Positions 52,505-61,041 of a stretch of 64,000 nt of DNA are shown piece by piece (position 1 is the stretch's first letter; every line of letters starts with the position of its first letter). This stretch comes from Actinomadura pelletieri DSM 43383 (lineage in GTDB: Bacteria; Actinomycetota; Actinomycetes; Streptosporangiales; Streptosporangiaceae). The translations under genes and the position numbers were made by a program. The notes under the pieces were generated by a model. That model saw nothing but the letters and a program-made list of their open reading frames with translations. It ran no database searches and was not told where the DNA came from. The DNA is taken from assembly GCF_003634705.1 (NCBI RefSeq), contig NZ_RBWU01000001.1:434001-498000 (forward strand), read 5' to 3'.

Positions 52505-53299
52505 TCAGGCATCGCTGAAGGACTTGCGTTCCGACCGGCCGTTCGTGCTCGCGGCCAGCCGGGAGGTCTTCGCGATGGGCGGGCGCGCCGGGGCGGTCTC
52601 CATGGCGTACTCGGTGTCGGGTACCGCGGCCGGTTCCTCCGTCACGGTGGGGCGGGGCTCCTCGCGGGGCCGGTCCCGCAGCCGCCGCGCCGCCTGCCGG
52701 AGGGCGCGCTCGCCGACCAGGCGGGTCAGCTCCAGGCCCCAGCAGTCGAGCTTGTCGGCGTCGGTGAGGTCGTCGCGGTGGCTGAGCTCCGCGGCGAGGC
52801 CGCCGAGCCGCTGCGCCTCCGACAGGTCGAACTCGCGCATGAGGTGGCAGCACAGTTCGGCGAGGGCCGCGTGGTCGCGTTCGAACGACAGTCCCGACAG
52901 GTCGTTGTGGGACAGCCTGCTGAGGGCGCGTTTGCGTTCCAGCTCCCCGTCGGCGACCCGCAGGATGCCGTTGAGGAGCGAGATGGGGCCGGCGCCGGCC
53001 GCCCTGCCCTGGGCAGGGGCGAACGACATGCGCAGGACGGCCGCGGACCCGAGCCCCGCGGCGATCACCCGGACGACCATCAGGCTCTGCGGGGGCGTCG
53101 TCTCGGGCAGTCCGAACGTCCAGCCGGACGCGGTCACCGCGATCAGCGCGACGATCGACGCGCTGGCGTTGACGAAGACGAACAGCAGCCCGCCCGGTGA
53201 CAGGAGCGCCGCGACGGGCTTGTCGCGGTAGCGCGCGACGAGTTCGGCGAGGCCGATCGCGCCGCCGATCAGGGCGGCGAGGAACATCTCGACGGTCAT
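52505..53299 (-). CDS. membrane protein with helical cytoplasmic domain, unknown
   Basis: 264 residues. Three predicted membrane helices at about 3-20, 33-58 and 74-95, then a helical domain (residues 110-205: SLLNGILRVADGELERKRALSRL, FERDHAALAELCCHLMREFDLSEAQRL) and a polar, Pro-rich tail. It starts ten bases after the stop of the small gene 53309-53569, so both likely form an operon. No known family recognised. Confidence 0.75.
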   Translation of the reverse strand: MTVEMFLAALIGGAIGLAELVARYRDKPVAALLSPGGLLFVFVNASASIVALIAVTASGWTFGLPETTPPQSLMVVRVIAAGLGSAAVLRMSFAPAQGRAAGAGPISLLNGILRVADGELERKRALSRLSHNDLSGLSFERDHAALAELCCHLMREFDLSEAQRLGGLAAELSHRDDLTDADKLDCWGLELTRLVGERALRQAARRLRDRPREEPRPTVTEEPAAVPDTEYAMETAPARPPIAKTSRLAASTNGRSERKSFSDA

Positions 53300-53308
53300 G
53301 ACCTTCCT

Positions 53309-53569
53309 CTACGCGCTGCGGGCGGTCAGTCGGCCGAACGGGGACTCCTCGGTCCTGCCGCGCCGGGGCAGCAGGGTGGCGGGACGCTGCCGCGCCGCGA
53401 GTTCGGCGCGTTCGACCTCCAGGAAGACCAGGAGCCATTCCGTGGGGCCCGCGGCCTGTCCGGTGTGGGTGCGCAGCGCCTGTTCCCGCGCACCGAGAAA
53501 TGCCAGTAGCCATCCGGTGGGACCGGACGTTCTGGGGGTTCGCATTCGTGAATCCATGGTGGAGACCAT
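53309..53569 (-). CDS. small hypothetical protein with an internal 25-residue repeat
   Basis: 86 residues if ATG 53569 is used (GGGAG upstream); 53557 and 53545 are alternatives. Two copies of one unit are evident: SGPTGWLLAFLGAREQALR and AGPTEWLLVFLEVERAELA, joined by a short linker. Each is an amphipathic helix with WLL.FL. It is followed at once by the membrane protein gene. Function unknown; repeat conservation argues that it is a real gene. Confidence 0.55.
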   Translation of the reverse strand: MVSTMDSRMRTPRTSGPTGWLLAFLGAREQALRTHTGQAAGPTEWLLVFLEVERAELAARQRPATLLPRRGRTEESPFGRLTARSA

Positions 53570-53641
53570 TCCGCAGCCGCTCCCGAAAGTCGACTTCCGC
53601 CGGGTCAAATCTTTCCGGACCGACCCGGCCCATCGGACCAT

Positions 53642-54083
53642 TTCCGATGCGCTCGACCTTAGGTCCGGATAGTCCGGCCGGTACGCCGATCTTCCTTCTA
53701 TTGAAGATGAATCAAGAGCGTCTTTACGGATGCGAAAAAGGCCATCACACGGACGGAGGGGTCACTTCTGAGAAGTGACCCCTCTCCCCCCGTTCCGCGG
53801 ATCGGTTCGGCCGCGCACACAGGACCGACCGCTCCCCCCGAAGCGGCTTCGCGCCGAACCACCCAGCGGATGCGAAGAACGTAGCGAGCCGCGACCGTCG
53901 CCATCGAGGCTTCGGGCCCGCGCATCGACGAACGGGCGACGCTCTGCGACGAACGGACACGCTCCGCGTTCAAGTGGTGACAGAGAGCGCTGTCCACTGT
54001 GCGGAACGCCGCGTTTAAGATGTGGCGCTTACCCTGGGTAGCCTGGATCGGCGAGGCATGTGGGACGGCGAGGAGCGCGGGCG
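53642..54083. other. non-coding region upstream of peptide deformylase
   Basis: No convincing frame. It contains the 29-base palindrome listed separately and, on the plus side, the leader of the deformylase gene. A minus-strand 133-codon frame across 53698-54099 has no domain or codon-use support. Confidence 0.5.
53756..53784. terminator. perfect 14-bp-arm palindrome, orphan hairpin
   Basis: GAGGGGTCACTTCT and AGAAGTGACCCCTC are exact complements separated by one base. No gene ends next to it on either strand; on the minus strand TTTTT follows about 22 bases later. It may terminate an unannotated short RNA or be a protein-binding site. Confidence 0.5.
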
Positions 54084-54629
54084 ATGGCGGGACGGGCACG
54101 ACCGATCACGCTGGTGGGTACACCGGTGCTACACAGGGCCTGCAAGCCCGTCGAGGAGTTCGGTCCGGCGTTGGCCGAGCTGGTCGACGACATGTTCGCC
54201 AGCATGTACGAGGCGGAGGGCGTGGGCCTGGCCGCCAACCAGATCGGCGTGGACCTGCGCGTCTTCGTCTACGACTGCCCGGATGAGGACGGCGAACGCC
54301 ACAAGGGCGCCGTCGTCAACCCCGTCCTGGAGCTGCCGGAGCTGGAGGACCGCCGTCTGGACGACGGCGACGAGGGCTGCCTGTCCGTGCCCGGGCCGCA
54401 CGCGAGCGTGCCGCGTCCAGACCGGGCGACGGTCCACGGCTTCGACGTCTCCGGCGCGCCGATCACGGTCGACGGGACGGGCCTCCTCGCCCGCTGCCTC
54501 CAACACGAGACCGACCACCTCGAGGGCCGCCTCTACATCGACCGGCTCTCGACCCGCGCCCGCAAGAAGGTCCTCAAGGAGTACGAGGCCCTCCGCGCCG
54601 AACGCGAAGCCGACACCTCACCCCACTAG
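54084..54629 (+). CDS. def: peptide deformylase
   Basis: 181 residues. All three family motifs: [10 protein letters not shown] (about 54-63), EGCLSVPG with the metal Cys, and QHETDHLEG with two metal His and the catalytic Glu. It removes formyl from new protein N-termini. ATG 54084 follows AGGAGCG; the longer frame from 54060 is less likely. Monocistronic, followed by a hairpin and a repeat array. Whether it is the only def copy cannot be told here. Confidence 0.96.
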   Translation: MAGRARPITLVGTPVLHRACKPVEEFGPALAELVDDMFASMYEAEGVGLAANQIGVDLRVFVYDCPDEDGERHKGAVVNPVLELPELEDRRLDDGDEGCLSVPGPHASVPRPDRATVHGFDVSGAPITVDGTGLLARCLQHETDHLEGRLYIDRLSTRARKKVLKEYEALRAEREADTSPH

Positions 54630-54650
54630 CCTTCACCCGCCCTGTCCTCT

Positions 54651-54668
54651 CGCGGCCTACCGGCCGCG
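54651..54668 (+). terminator. short hairpin after def
   Basis: CGCGGCC (54651-54657) pairs with GGCCGCG (54662-54668) with a four-base loop, 22 bases past the stop codon. Confidence 0.5.
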
Positions 54669-54737
54669 TGCGAGCCCGCGTCCCAGGCCAAGACCAAGCC
54701 GCACGGCAAGGCATCACGAGCACGCCGAGCCGTGGGC

Positions 54738-55208
54738 GAGCACGGACGCCGGGACGAGGCCGAGCGCGGACAAATCCGAACACAGGCGAACACGGACGCC
54801 GGGCCGGAACCGGGTACGGACCAAGTCCGAGCACGGGCGGCAGGCCAGCACGGGCGGCAGGCCAGCACGGGCGAGCGGCTGGCCACAGCGAGCACGGACG
54901 CCGGGACGAGGCCGAGGGCGGACAAGTCCGAACACAGGCGAGCACGGACGCCGGGTCGGATCCGGGTACGGACCAAGTCCGAGCACGGGCGGCAGGCCAG
55001 CACGGGCGGCAGGCCAGCACGGGCGAGCGGCTGGCCACAGCGAGCACGGACGCCGGGACGAGGCCGAGGGCGGACAAGTCCGAACACAGGCGAGCACGGA
55101 CGCCGGGTCGGATCCGGGTACGGACCAAGTCCGAGCACGGGCGGCAGGCCAGCACGGGCGAGCGGCTGGCCACAGCCCGCACGGACGCCGGGACGAGGCC
55201 GAGTCAGG
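54738..55208. repeat. 152-bp higher-order tandem repeat array
   Basis: Copies at 54738-54889 and 54890-55041 are each 152 bp with about five differences; copy 3 (55042-55176) matches copy 2 but lacks one 17-bp subunit CGGCAGGCCAGCACGGG; a partial copy 4 starts at 55177. Each unit contains two related about 50-bp halves that start GAGCACGGACGCCGGG and contain the small hairpins CGGACAAGTCCG and CGGACCAAGTCCG. Length is not a multiple of three. It lies between convergent def and DJ-1 genes. Confidence 0.85.
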
Positions 55209-55273
55209 CGGCAGGCGGACGAGGGTCGTGGGCGAGGGTGGTTTTGTTTGCGGGGCTGGTCCGGGGGGTTGGG

Positions 55274-55879
55274 TTAGGTGGACGGGGTGTCGGCCAGGTA
55301 GGGCGGGGCCGGTTCGTACTGGATGTAGCGGCGGACCGTTCGGGCGTGGTCGGGGCCGTGGAGGCGGCCGACCAGCCAGAGCGCCATGTCGATGCCCGCT
55401 GACACGCCCTGGCTTGTGACGAGGTTGCCGTCCACGACGTAGCGCGCGTCCCGGACGACGGTCACGTCGCCCTTGGCTTCCAGAGCGTCCTCCCATGACC
55501 AGTGGGTCGCGATCCTTCGTCCCTTGGCCAGGCCTGCGGCGTGCAGCAGGGCCGCGCCCGTGCACACGCTCGTGACCCAGTCGGCCTGTTCGGCGACCTT
55601 TGCTATCCAACCGGTGACGGCCGGGTTGTTCGGCTGGGTTTCGCGTGCGCCGCGTCCACCCGGTATCAGGAGCACGTCCAGCTGGGGATGGTCGTTCAGG
55701 GTGTGGTCCGGGAGAACCCGCATCCCCTTGTTGCAGCGGACGGGGCCCGAGTGTTCGGCGATCAGAACCGCCTTGTCGTCCTGCCCGCGGACCATCGCCG
55801 AGGCCGTGAACACCTCCCACGGACCGACGAAGTCCAGTTCCTCCGCGTCCTCGAAAATCAAAAGCCCATACGTGGTCAT
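55274..55879 (-). CDS. DJ-1/PfpI-family protein
   Basis: 201 residues. Conserved FEDAEELDFVGPWEVF at the N-terminus (with the elbow-interacting Glu) and the nucleophile Cys in VTSVCTGAALLHAAGL (about 103), then ITHWSW-like IATHWSWEDAL. This is the isonitrile-hydratase/GlxA-amidase branch of the superfamily. The ATG overlaps the stop of the AraC/GlxA gene (ATGA), so the enzyme and regulator are co-produced. Substrate unknown. Confidence 0.9.
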   Translation of the reverse strand: MTTYGLLIFEDAEELDFVGPWEVFTASAMVRGQDDKAVLIAEHSGPVRCNKGMRVLPDHTLNDHPQLDVLLIPGGRGARETQPNNPAVTGWIAKVAEQADWVTSVCTGAALLHAAGLAKGRRIATHWSWEDALEAKGDVTVVRDARYVVDGNLVTSQGVSAGIDMALWLVGRLHGPDHARTVRRYIQYEPAPPYLADTPST

Positions 55880-56835
55880 GACTGGTCCTTCCCCTGCGTG
55901 AAGCCGGTTCCCCTGAATCGGTGTCTGTAGTCGGACGGCGCGACCCCCACATGACGGTGGAACGCCCGGCGCAGGGTCTCGCCGGTTCCGAAACCGAGCC
56001 GCCGCGCCAGCGTTTCGACGGGTTCGTCCCCCTCTGCCAAGGCCCGTCGTGCCGCCTCGATCCGCACCCGTTCGACATACGCGGCCGGTGGGACGCCCAG
56101 TTCCGCCGTGAATCTGCGCTGGAGGTGCCGGGCGCTGAGGCCCGACCGTCCGGCCAGGTCGGCGATGGTGTGGCGGGCGCCCGGATCGGCCTGGACGGAC
56201 GAGACCGCCGCGCGGATCGGGTCGGACGCGGGCTGCGGCGACCACAGTGGGACGCTGAACTGCGACTGGCTCCCCGGCCGTCGCAGGAACATCACGAGTT
56301 CCCGCGCCACCGCGTGCGCCGTGTCCCGGCCGTGGTCGTCCTCGACGAGGGCCAGGGCCAAGTCCATTCCGGCCGTGACCCCGGCGGACGTCCAGAACCG
56401 CCCGTCCCGGATGAAGATCGGGTCGCAGTCGACGTCGAGTCGCGGATACTCCCTGCGCAGTTGTTCCTCGCGTTGCCAGTGCGTCGTGACGCGGCGTCCG
56501 TCCAGGAGCCCGGCCTCGGCGAGCAGGAGCGCGCCGCTGCACACGGACGCGACCCGCCGCGCGCGACCGGCCGTCTCCTTCACCCATCCGACCAGCGCGG
56601 CGTCCTTCATCGCCCGGTCGACCCCGACCCCGCCCGCGACGATGAGCGTGTCGATCCCGTCGATCTCGCCGAGGCCGTACCCGGCGTGGACGGGCAGCCC
56701 GCCGGACGATGCCACCGGCCCCGCCGCGGGCCCGACGACCAGGCATTCGTACCGCCCGGCACCGCGGAACACCTCAAGCGGACCGGCCAGGTCCAGCACC
56801 TGGAACCCGTCATAGATCACGAAGGCGACGCGCAT
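55876..56835 (-). CDS. GlxA-type AraC-family transcriptional regulator
   Basis: 319 residues from ATG 56835. The N-terminal DJ-1/PfpI domain (VAFVIYDGFQVLDLAGPLEVF; Cys in VASVCSGALLLAEAG) is followed by an AraC DNA-binding domain with two HTHs (IADLAGRSGLSARHLQRRF and VETLARRLGFGTGETLRRAF). Such proteins control amine or carnitine/choline-type catabolism. It is coupled to the enzyme-like DJ-1 gene, its probable target. Confidence 0.92.
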   Translation of the reverse strand: MRVAFVIYDGFQVLDLAGPLEVFRGAGRYECLVVGPAAGPVASSGGLPVHAGYGLGEIDGIDTLIVAGGVGVDRAMKDAALVGWVKETAGRARRVASVCSGALLLAEAGLLDGRRVTTHWQREEQLRREYPRLDVDCDPIFIRDGRFWTSAGVTAGMDLALALVEDDHGRDTAHAVARELVMFLRRPGSQSQFSVPLWSPQPASDPIRAAVSSVQADPGARHTIADLAGRSGLSARHLQRRFTAELGVPPAAYVERVRIEAARRALAEGDEPVETLARRLGFGTGETLRRAFHRHVGVAPSDYRHRFRGTGFTQGKDQS

Positions 56836-57152
56836 GCCTCCAGGCTGTCCGTGCGTCCCGCATGGCGTCAACGACGGGCACCCCACACATCACGCCATGA
56901 TCCAGATCACCTCGTCTCGACGAAAATAATGGTTGACATTGCAGGCAGATCTATGGCTAACTCTTACGCATGGAGCTTTGATTCTTTCTCTCGGTTGAGC
57001 CGCCCCGCCGTCGTAGCGGGCCCGCTCCCGTCCCCTCGGCGCCACCGCCAGTTCTCATCCACGCTGGTCGTGACCTGCGCCGTCTTCCATGAACTCTCCA
57101 ATTCGTCGGCCTTTCATGGCCGAATTCGAGCATGCTCGGAGGTCTATTTCTT
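56836..57152. other. leader/promoter region of the small basic protein gene
   Basis: AT-richer stretch around 56915-56990 with a perfect -35 TTGACA at 56933-56938; CTAACT at 56957-56962 (18-bp spacing) is a possible -10. That gives a leader of about 190 bases before ATG 57153. No gene is supported here. Confidence 0.5.
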
Positions 57153-57305
57153 ATGCGTGAATTCGCCCATCCCGAATCCGACCCCTTCGCCAAGTCGCGG
57201 AAGAAGGGCAAGCGGAAGAACCACGACTTCCGGTCCGCGAACCTCATGAACAACCGGCGCAACGCCCGGCAGCTGCCCGCGCGGCAGCTCAACCGGGGGC
57301 GCTGA
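57153..57305 (+). CDS. 50-residue highly basic protein
   Basis: A small gene with a strong GGAGG ten bases before ATG 57153. The 50 residues include a Lys/Arg block (SRKKGKRKNHDFRS) and a C-terminal Arg/Asn/Gln-rich part (NNRRNARQLPARQLNRGR); no Cys, no hydrophobic stretch. The strong start and promoter-like upstream sequence argue for translation. A nucleic-acid or ribosome-binding role would fit the charge but is inference. Its last 17 bases overlap the convergent ATPase gene. Confidence 0.65.
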   Translation: MREFAHPESDPFAKSRKKGKRKNHDFRSANLMNNRRNARQLPARQLNRGR

Positions 57306-57951
57306 ACGGGTCCCGGCCCCGGTCCCCCCTGTCAGGGACCGGGGCCGGAACCGTCCCCGGGAACTCCGCCCACACCACCGTTCGGGCGCCGTCCCTCCGG
57401 AACCCCCAGCTCGACGCCAGGGCCGCCACGATCCGCATTCCCCGGCCCGTCTCCGCGCCGACCTCCTCCCTGACGTGCGGCCGTCCGTCCGCGCCGCCGC
57501 CGTCCACGACCTCGAGCCGGTACATGCCGTCCCCGGCCAGCAGGACGACCGTCACCCGTCCTCCCTCCCGACCCGACGCCGTGTGCGTGACCGCGTTCGC
57601 GACCAGTTCGCTCACCGTCATGACCACGTCGTCCACGCGTCGGGCGCCGGACGCCCTGTCTCGGACGAAGCTCCGCGCGAACCCCACGGATCGCCGCAAT
57701 CCGGGCAGTGTGATCTCGCCGACGAGCACGCGGTCCCCCGTGGCACCTTTCCCCGCACCGGCCACAGCGCCGCCTCCCCGTCGCCGGGCAGGGTCGTCCC
57801 GGAGTCCCGCCTGTCCGGCACCGGCTCGCAATGCTTCCACGACGGCTCCCGTCGCCTCCGCCAAGTCGCCCGTCACCTGGCTGTACGTTCGGGAACCCCG
57901 CCCCCGTTCACGTCTCCTGGACCCTTCTCGCACATCGCACCGTCCGCCCAT
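57289..57951 (-). CDS. RsbW/SpoIIAB-like ATP-binding regulator (HATPase_c_2)
   Basis: 220 residues if ATG 57951 is right. The C-terminal 130 residues are a GHKL ATPase of the anti-sigma/serine-kinase kind: N box MTVSELVANAVTHTA, DGGGADGRP, and GRGMRIVAALASSWG. The first 75 residues are low-complexity and Arg/Ala/Gly-rich, and a terminator hairpin ends two bases from the ATG, so the true start may be downstream (for example GTG 57876). Likely role: control of an anti-sigma antagonist or sigma factor, as in the many stand-alone actinomycete copies. Confidence 0.8.
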   Translation of the reverse strand: MGGRCDVREGSRRRERGRGSRTYSQVTGDLAEATGAVVEALRAGAGQAGLRDDPARRRGGGAVAGAGKGATGDRVLVGEITLPGLRRSVGFARSFVRDRASGARRVDDVVMTVSELVANAVTHTASGREGGRVTVVLLAGDGMYRLEVVDGGGADGRPHVREEVGAETGRGMRIVAALASSWGFRRDGARTVVWAEFPGTVPAPVPDRGDRGRDPFSAPG

Positions 57952-57953
57952 GC

Positions 57954-57983
57954 CATGAGGGCTCCCAAACGGGAGCCCTCATG
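57954..57983 (-). terminator. perfect 13-bp-stem terminator of the two-component operon
   Basis: CATGAGGGCTCCC (57954-57966) and GGGAGCCCTCATG (57971-57983) are exact complements with a four-base loop. It lies about 100 bases beyond the response-regulator stop and immediately before the next minus-strand gene. Confidence 0.75.
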
Positions 57984-58082
57984 GGTGGGGTGGTCAGGGC
58001 CGTGCGGGGTCGGGCTCGTGGGTGGCGGCGTTTTCTCGGTATAGAGATAGGGCCGCGGGGCCCGCGCCAGGGGGCGTACGGG

Positions 58083-58739
58083 TCAGTCGCGGGTTTCCTG
58101 GAGGTAGCGGAGGACGGCGGCGACGCGGCGGTCCGCGCGGTCGGCGGGGGCGAGGCCGAGCTTGGCGAAGATGTTACGGATGTGCTTGTGGACGGCTCCC
58201 TCGGTGACGTGCAGCCGCTCGGCGATGGCGACGTTGCCCAATCCTTCCGCCATCACGGCGAGGACGTCCCGCTCCCGGGGGCTGAGCCGGGACAGGGTGT
58301 TGTCGGGTCGCCGGGTCCGGGTGAGGAGCTGGGTGACGACGTCCGGGTCGACGGCCGTGCCCCCGTCCGCGACCCGGTGCAGCGCGTCCAGGAACTGCGC
58401 GACCCGTCCGACCCTGTCCTTGAGGAGGTAGCCGAGCCCGGCGGCGCCGCCGGAGAGCAGCTCGGTGGCGAACGCGTGCTCCACGTAGGCGGACAGCACG
58501 AGCACCGCGAGTTCCGGACGGCGGCGCCTGGCCTCGACCGCCGCGGCGATGCCCTCGTCGCTGTGCGTCGGCGGCATCCGGACGTCCACGATCGCGACCT
58601 CGGGCTCGTGGGCGTCGATGGCGGCGAGGAAGTCCTCCGGGTTGTCGGTCGTGGCCACCACGTCCAGGGACTCGGCGCGCAGCAGCAGCGCGAGCCCCTC
58701 ACGCAGCAACGGATCGTCCTCGGCGATCACAATCCGCAT
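58083..58739 (-). CDS. NarL/LuxR-type response regulator
   Basis: 218 residues. Receiver domain with acidic pocket EDD (7-9), phospho-acceptor Asp in VAIVDVRMPP (about 52) and Lys in LLKDRVG (about 107); C-terminal LuxR HTH (LSPRERDVLAVMAEGLGNVAIAERLHVTEGAVHKHIRNIFAKLGL, at about 150-195). Its ATG lies 13 bases inside the end of the kinase gene, so the pair is coupled. Target genes are unknown. Confidence 0.94.
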   Translation of the reverse strand: MRIVIAEDDPLLREGLALLLRAESLDVVATTDNPEDFLAAIDAHEPEVAIVDVRMPPTHSDEGIAAAVEARRRRPELAVLVLSAYVEHAFATELLSGGAAGLGYLLKDRVGRVAQFLDALHRVADGGTAVDPDVVTQLLTRTRRPDNTLSRLSPRERDVLAVMAEGLGNVAIAERLHVTEGAVHKHIRNIFAKLGLAPADRADRRVAAVLRYLQETRD

Positions 58740-60091
58740 GGGAGTTCCACCAGAAGGGTCGTCGGGCCACCGGGCGGGCTGGTCAAGGAGAAGTAGCCGT
58801 CGTGTGCCTCGATCCGGCTGCGGATGCCCGCGATCCCGCTGCCGTGGTCCTCACCGGCGCCGCCCTTGCCGTCGTCGTGGATACGCAGGAACAGGCGGTC
58901 CTGGCGTTGGCGGAGGATGACGGCGGCGCGCCGGGCGTCGCTGTGCCTGGAGATGTTGGTGAGCGCCTCGGCGACCACGAAGTAGGCGGTGGCCTCGACC
59001 GAGACGGCGCACCGTCCGGGCACGTCGACGTCGAAGCGGCACGGCACGGCGCAGGTCGCGGCGAGCCCGGCGATCGCACCGGCCAGGCCGCGGTCGTCCA
59101 GGACAGGCGGCAGGATCCCGCGGACGACCGAGCGCAGCTCGGCCAGTGCCTGCTCGGAGGCGTCCTGGGCGCGTTCGAGCAGGGCCTCGGCGCCGGCGGG
59201 GTCGCGGGCCAGGGTGCGACGGGTCGCGCCGAGCATGACGTTGACGGCGACGAGCCTGCTCTGCGTGCCGTCGTGCAGCGACCGTTCGATGCGCCGCAGC
59301 TCGGTGGCGTGCGCGTCCAGCGCGGCGGCGCGGGCGGCGGAGAGTTGCGCGACCTGGAGCGACAGGTCGGCCTCGGGTGCGGCGTGCCGCAACAGCAGCC
59401 GCCGGCCAGGCCAGGCTTGGAGGCGGGCCATGCCCGGTGCGACGGTCATGAGGGCGACCGTCCACATCAGGCCCACGGGGACGATGAGGAGGGCGTCGGT
59501 GAAGTCGTGCACGGGCCAGAACAGCGGTCCGCGGTCGTCGGCGTCCCCGGGGATCGCCCACCAGTACAAGGGATAGGTGATGTCGCGCAGGATGTAGAAC
59601 GGCAGTGCCACGCCGCACAGGCCGATGGTGAGCCCGAGCGTGCCGTGGACGGCGAGCCAGCCCAACTCCCGCCGGACGACGTCGTCCCTGGCGGCGCTGC
59701 GCAGGCGGGCCGGTACCGGTTCGGGGCAGCGGACCACGCCGGCCGCGATCTCCCCGCCCGGCGCCCCGTTCGCGCTCACGCGGGCGGGGCGCCTGCGGGC
59801 CGGGCGCCTGCGGGCCGGGCGGTCGGGGACCCAGCGGGCGAGGCGGGAGCGCTCCTGGTTGGTGACAACGCGCAGGGCGCGAAGGGTCGGACGTATCAGG
59901 AGAAGGCCGACACCGGCGAGGCAGGCCAGCGCGACGGCGACGAGCCAGAGTAAGGCGAACAGGGCGAGGATGGCCGTGGCGAGACCGCCGGCGAGGTGTT
60001 CGAGCGCGTCCAAGGTGCGGCGCGCGCGAGCCGTGATCCTTTGCCGACGGGTTCGCCCTGCGCGAGGCCGGCACGCATGGGCCAGATTCAC
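58727..60091 (-). CDS. NarL-system sensor histidine kinase
   Basis: 454 residues. Membrane helices at about 35-70 and 145-215 in two pairs; a HisKA_3 dimerisation helix with RRIERSLHDGTQSRLVAV (phospho-acceptor His near 270); and a GHKL ATPase with EALTNISRHSDA, DDGKGG and GSGIAGIRSRIEAHDG. No large extracellular domain, so it may sense membrane state. Tandem RRRPARR repeats (about 93-103) lie in the cytosolic linker. GTG start at 60091. Partner: the overlapping response regulator. Confidence 0.92.
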   Translation of the reverse strand: MNLAHACRPRAGRTRRQRITARARRTLDALEHLAGGLATAILALFALLWLVAVALACLAGVGLLLIRPTLRALRVVTNQERSRLARWVPDRPARRRPARRRPARVSANGAPGGEIAAGVVRCPEPVPARLRSAARDDVVRRELGWLAVHGTLGLTIGLCGVALPFYILRDITYPLYWWAIPGDADDRGPLFWPVHDFTDALLIVPVGLMWTVALMTVAPGMARLQAWPGRRLLLRHAAPEADLSLQVAQLSAARAAALDAHATELRRIERSLHDGTQSRLVAVNVMLGATRRTLARDPAGAEALLERAQDASEQALAELRSVVRGILPPVLDDRGLAGAIAGLAATCAVPCRFDVDVPGRCAVSVEATAYFVVAEALTNISRHSDARRAAVILRQRQDRLFLRIHDDGKGGAGEDHGSGIAGIRSRIEAHDGYFSLTSPPGGPTTLLVELPCGL

Positions 60092-60456
60092 ACCCGCCGC
60101 CTCGCGTGGGCCGGTCCGGATTCCTGAGTCAGCATCCGCCCTCCAAGGCCGGAAACGAACTAATTACACTTAACCACCGTCTGACTGTCGGTCAACGAAG
60201 CCGATTCGCTACACAGAGTGAAATATCGGCCTGATCGCGTACGAAACGTACGGAGCCCGGAAGAGGCGTGGCCCAACCCGGCCATACGGGCTCGCCGCCG
60301 TCGACCAGCGGTACGCCACACCGGTAGAGCCTGCCGTACTCCTGTCCTCACGTAGGCGGGATTGTTCGGTAGTTGTTCTTTCAAGAAGCTGGGAAGTGCA
60401 CGAAACAAACAACCCCGCGTTCCATCCGCTCCCTTTTCTGTTCTCGGAGGTTGATC
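60092..60456. other. non-coding divergent promoter region
   Basis: Between the kinase operon and the secreted-protein gene. It is less G+C-rich, with AATTACACTTAACC near 60160-60175 that may hold a promoter. Frames on the minus strand here (60160-60412) have no coding character. Confidence 0.4.
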
Positions 60457-61041
60457 ATGCGCTCCCTCTCCGTGTTCGCCGCCACATTGACCGTGGCCAC
60501 CGCGGTCGGAACCGCCATCGTATCGCCCGCGAGCGCCAGCTCCTCACCCACCGACGGAGTCGGGCAGGAAGCCACGGGCGGCGAGAACTGCGTCGTCCAC
60601 CTGAGCTCCAACAACAGCGTGAAGTGCTTCGACACGTTCACCGAAGCCATTGCCGACGCCACCGCCGGCAGGATCACCAACGCCCCCCGCGACGCCCGGT
60701 CCGCGATGGCCGACAGCGGCCTGGACCGCCGTCTCAACGGCCTCGGTACCGCGGGTCCCGGCATCGTCCTCGCTATCGAGTACGCGGACAGCGACTACGC
60801 CGGAAGGCACAACATCTACACCGGCTCCGCCGGTTGCGACAATGACGACGGCGTCGAATGGAGGGTGGAATCCCTCGGCAGCTTCAACGACATGATCACC
60901 TCATTCCGCAATTACGCGGATTGCCAGGCCAATCACTACGAGCACATCGACTTCGAGGGGGCCAGCACGGGCTGGCTCAACGACACCCCGAACATCGGCG
61001 AGGCCATGAACGACCAGACGTCCTCGATTCAGTGGCGGTAG
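60457..61041 (+). CDS. secreted beta/gamma-crystallin-like protein (copy 1)
   Basis: 194 residues. Signal peptide ending near SPASA; a linker with CVVHLSSNNSVKCFDTFTEAIADATAGRITNAP; then a crystallin/I36-inhibitor-like segment (AIEYADSDYAGRHNIYTG, FNDMITSFRNYADCQANHYEHIDFEG, WLND..NIGEAMNDQTSSIQW). CGGAGG stands before ATG 60457. Four Cys likely pair. Related proteins are calcium-binding crystallins or peptidase inhibitors; which applies is not known. It has a paralogue 110 bp downstream. Confidence 0.82.
   Translation: MRSLSVFAATLTVATAVGTAIVSPASASSSPTDGVGQEATGGENCVVHLSSNNSVKCFDTFTEAIADATAGRITNAPRDARSAMADSGLDRRLNGLGTAGPGIVLAIEYADSDYAGRHNIYTGSAGCDNDDGVEWRVESLGSFNDMITSFRNYADCQANHYEHIDFEGASTGWLNDTPNIGEAMNDQTSSIQWR

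Noticed and set aside
53785..53990. tRNA-like folded region upstream of def
   Set aside because: I could not assemble a cloverleaf with TpsiC and anticodon arms from the stem-forming pieces.
53698..54099. 133-codon minus-strand frame upstream of def
   Set aside because: Crosses the perfect palindrome, has no ribosome-binding site and reads as composition-driven.
54738..55208. CRISPR array
   Set aside because: Repeats are contiguous 152-bp units with no unique spacers of constant length, and no cas genes are nearby.
54714..55402. Long repetitive open frames across the 152-bp array on both strands
   Set aside because: The unit length is not divisible by three, the product is low-complexity Arg/Pro/Ala text in every frame, and there is no ribosome-binding site.
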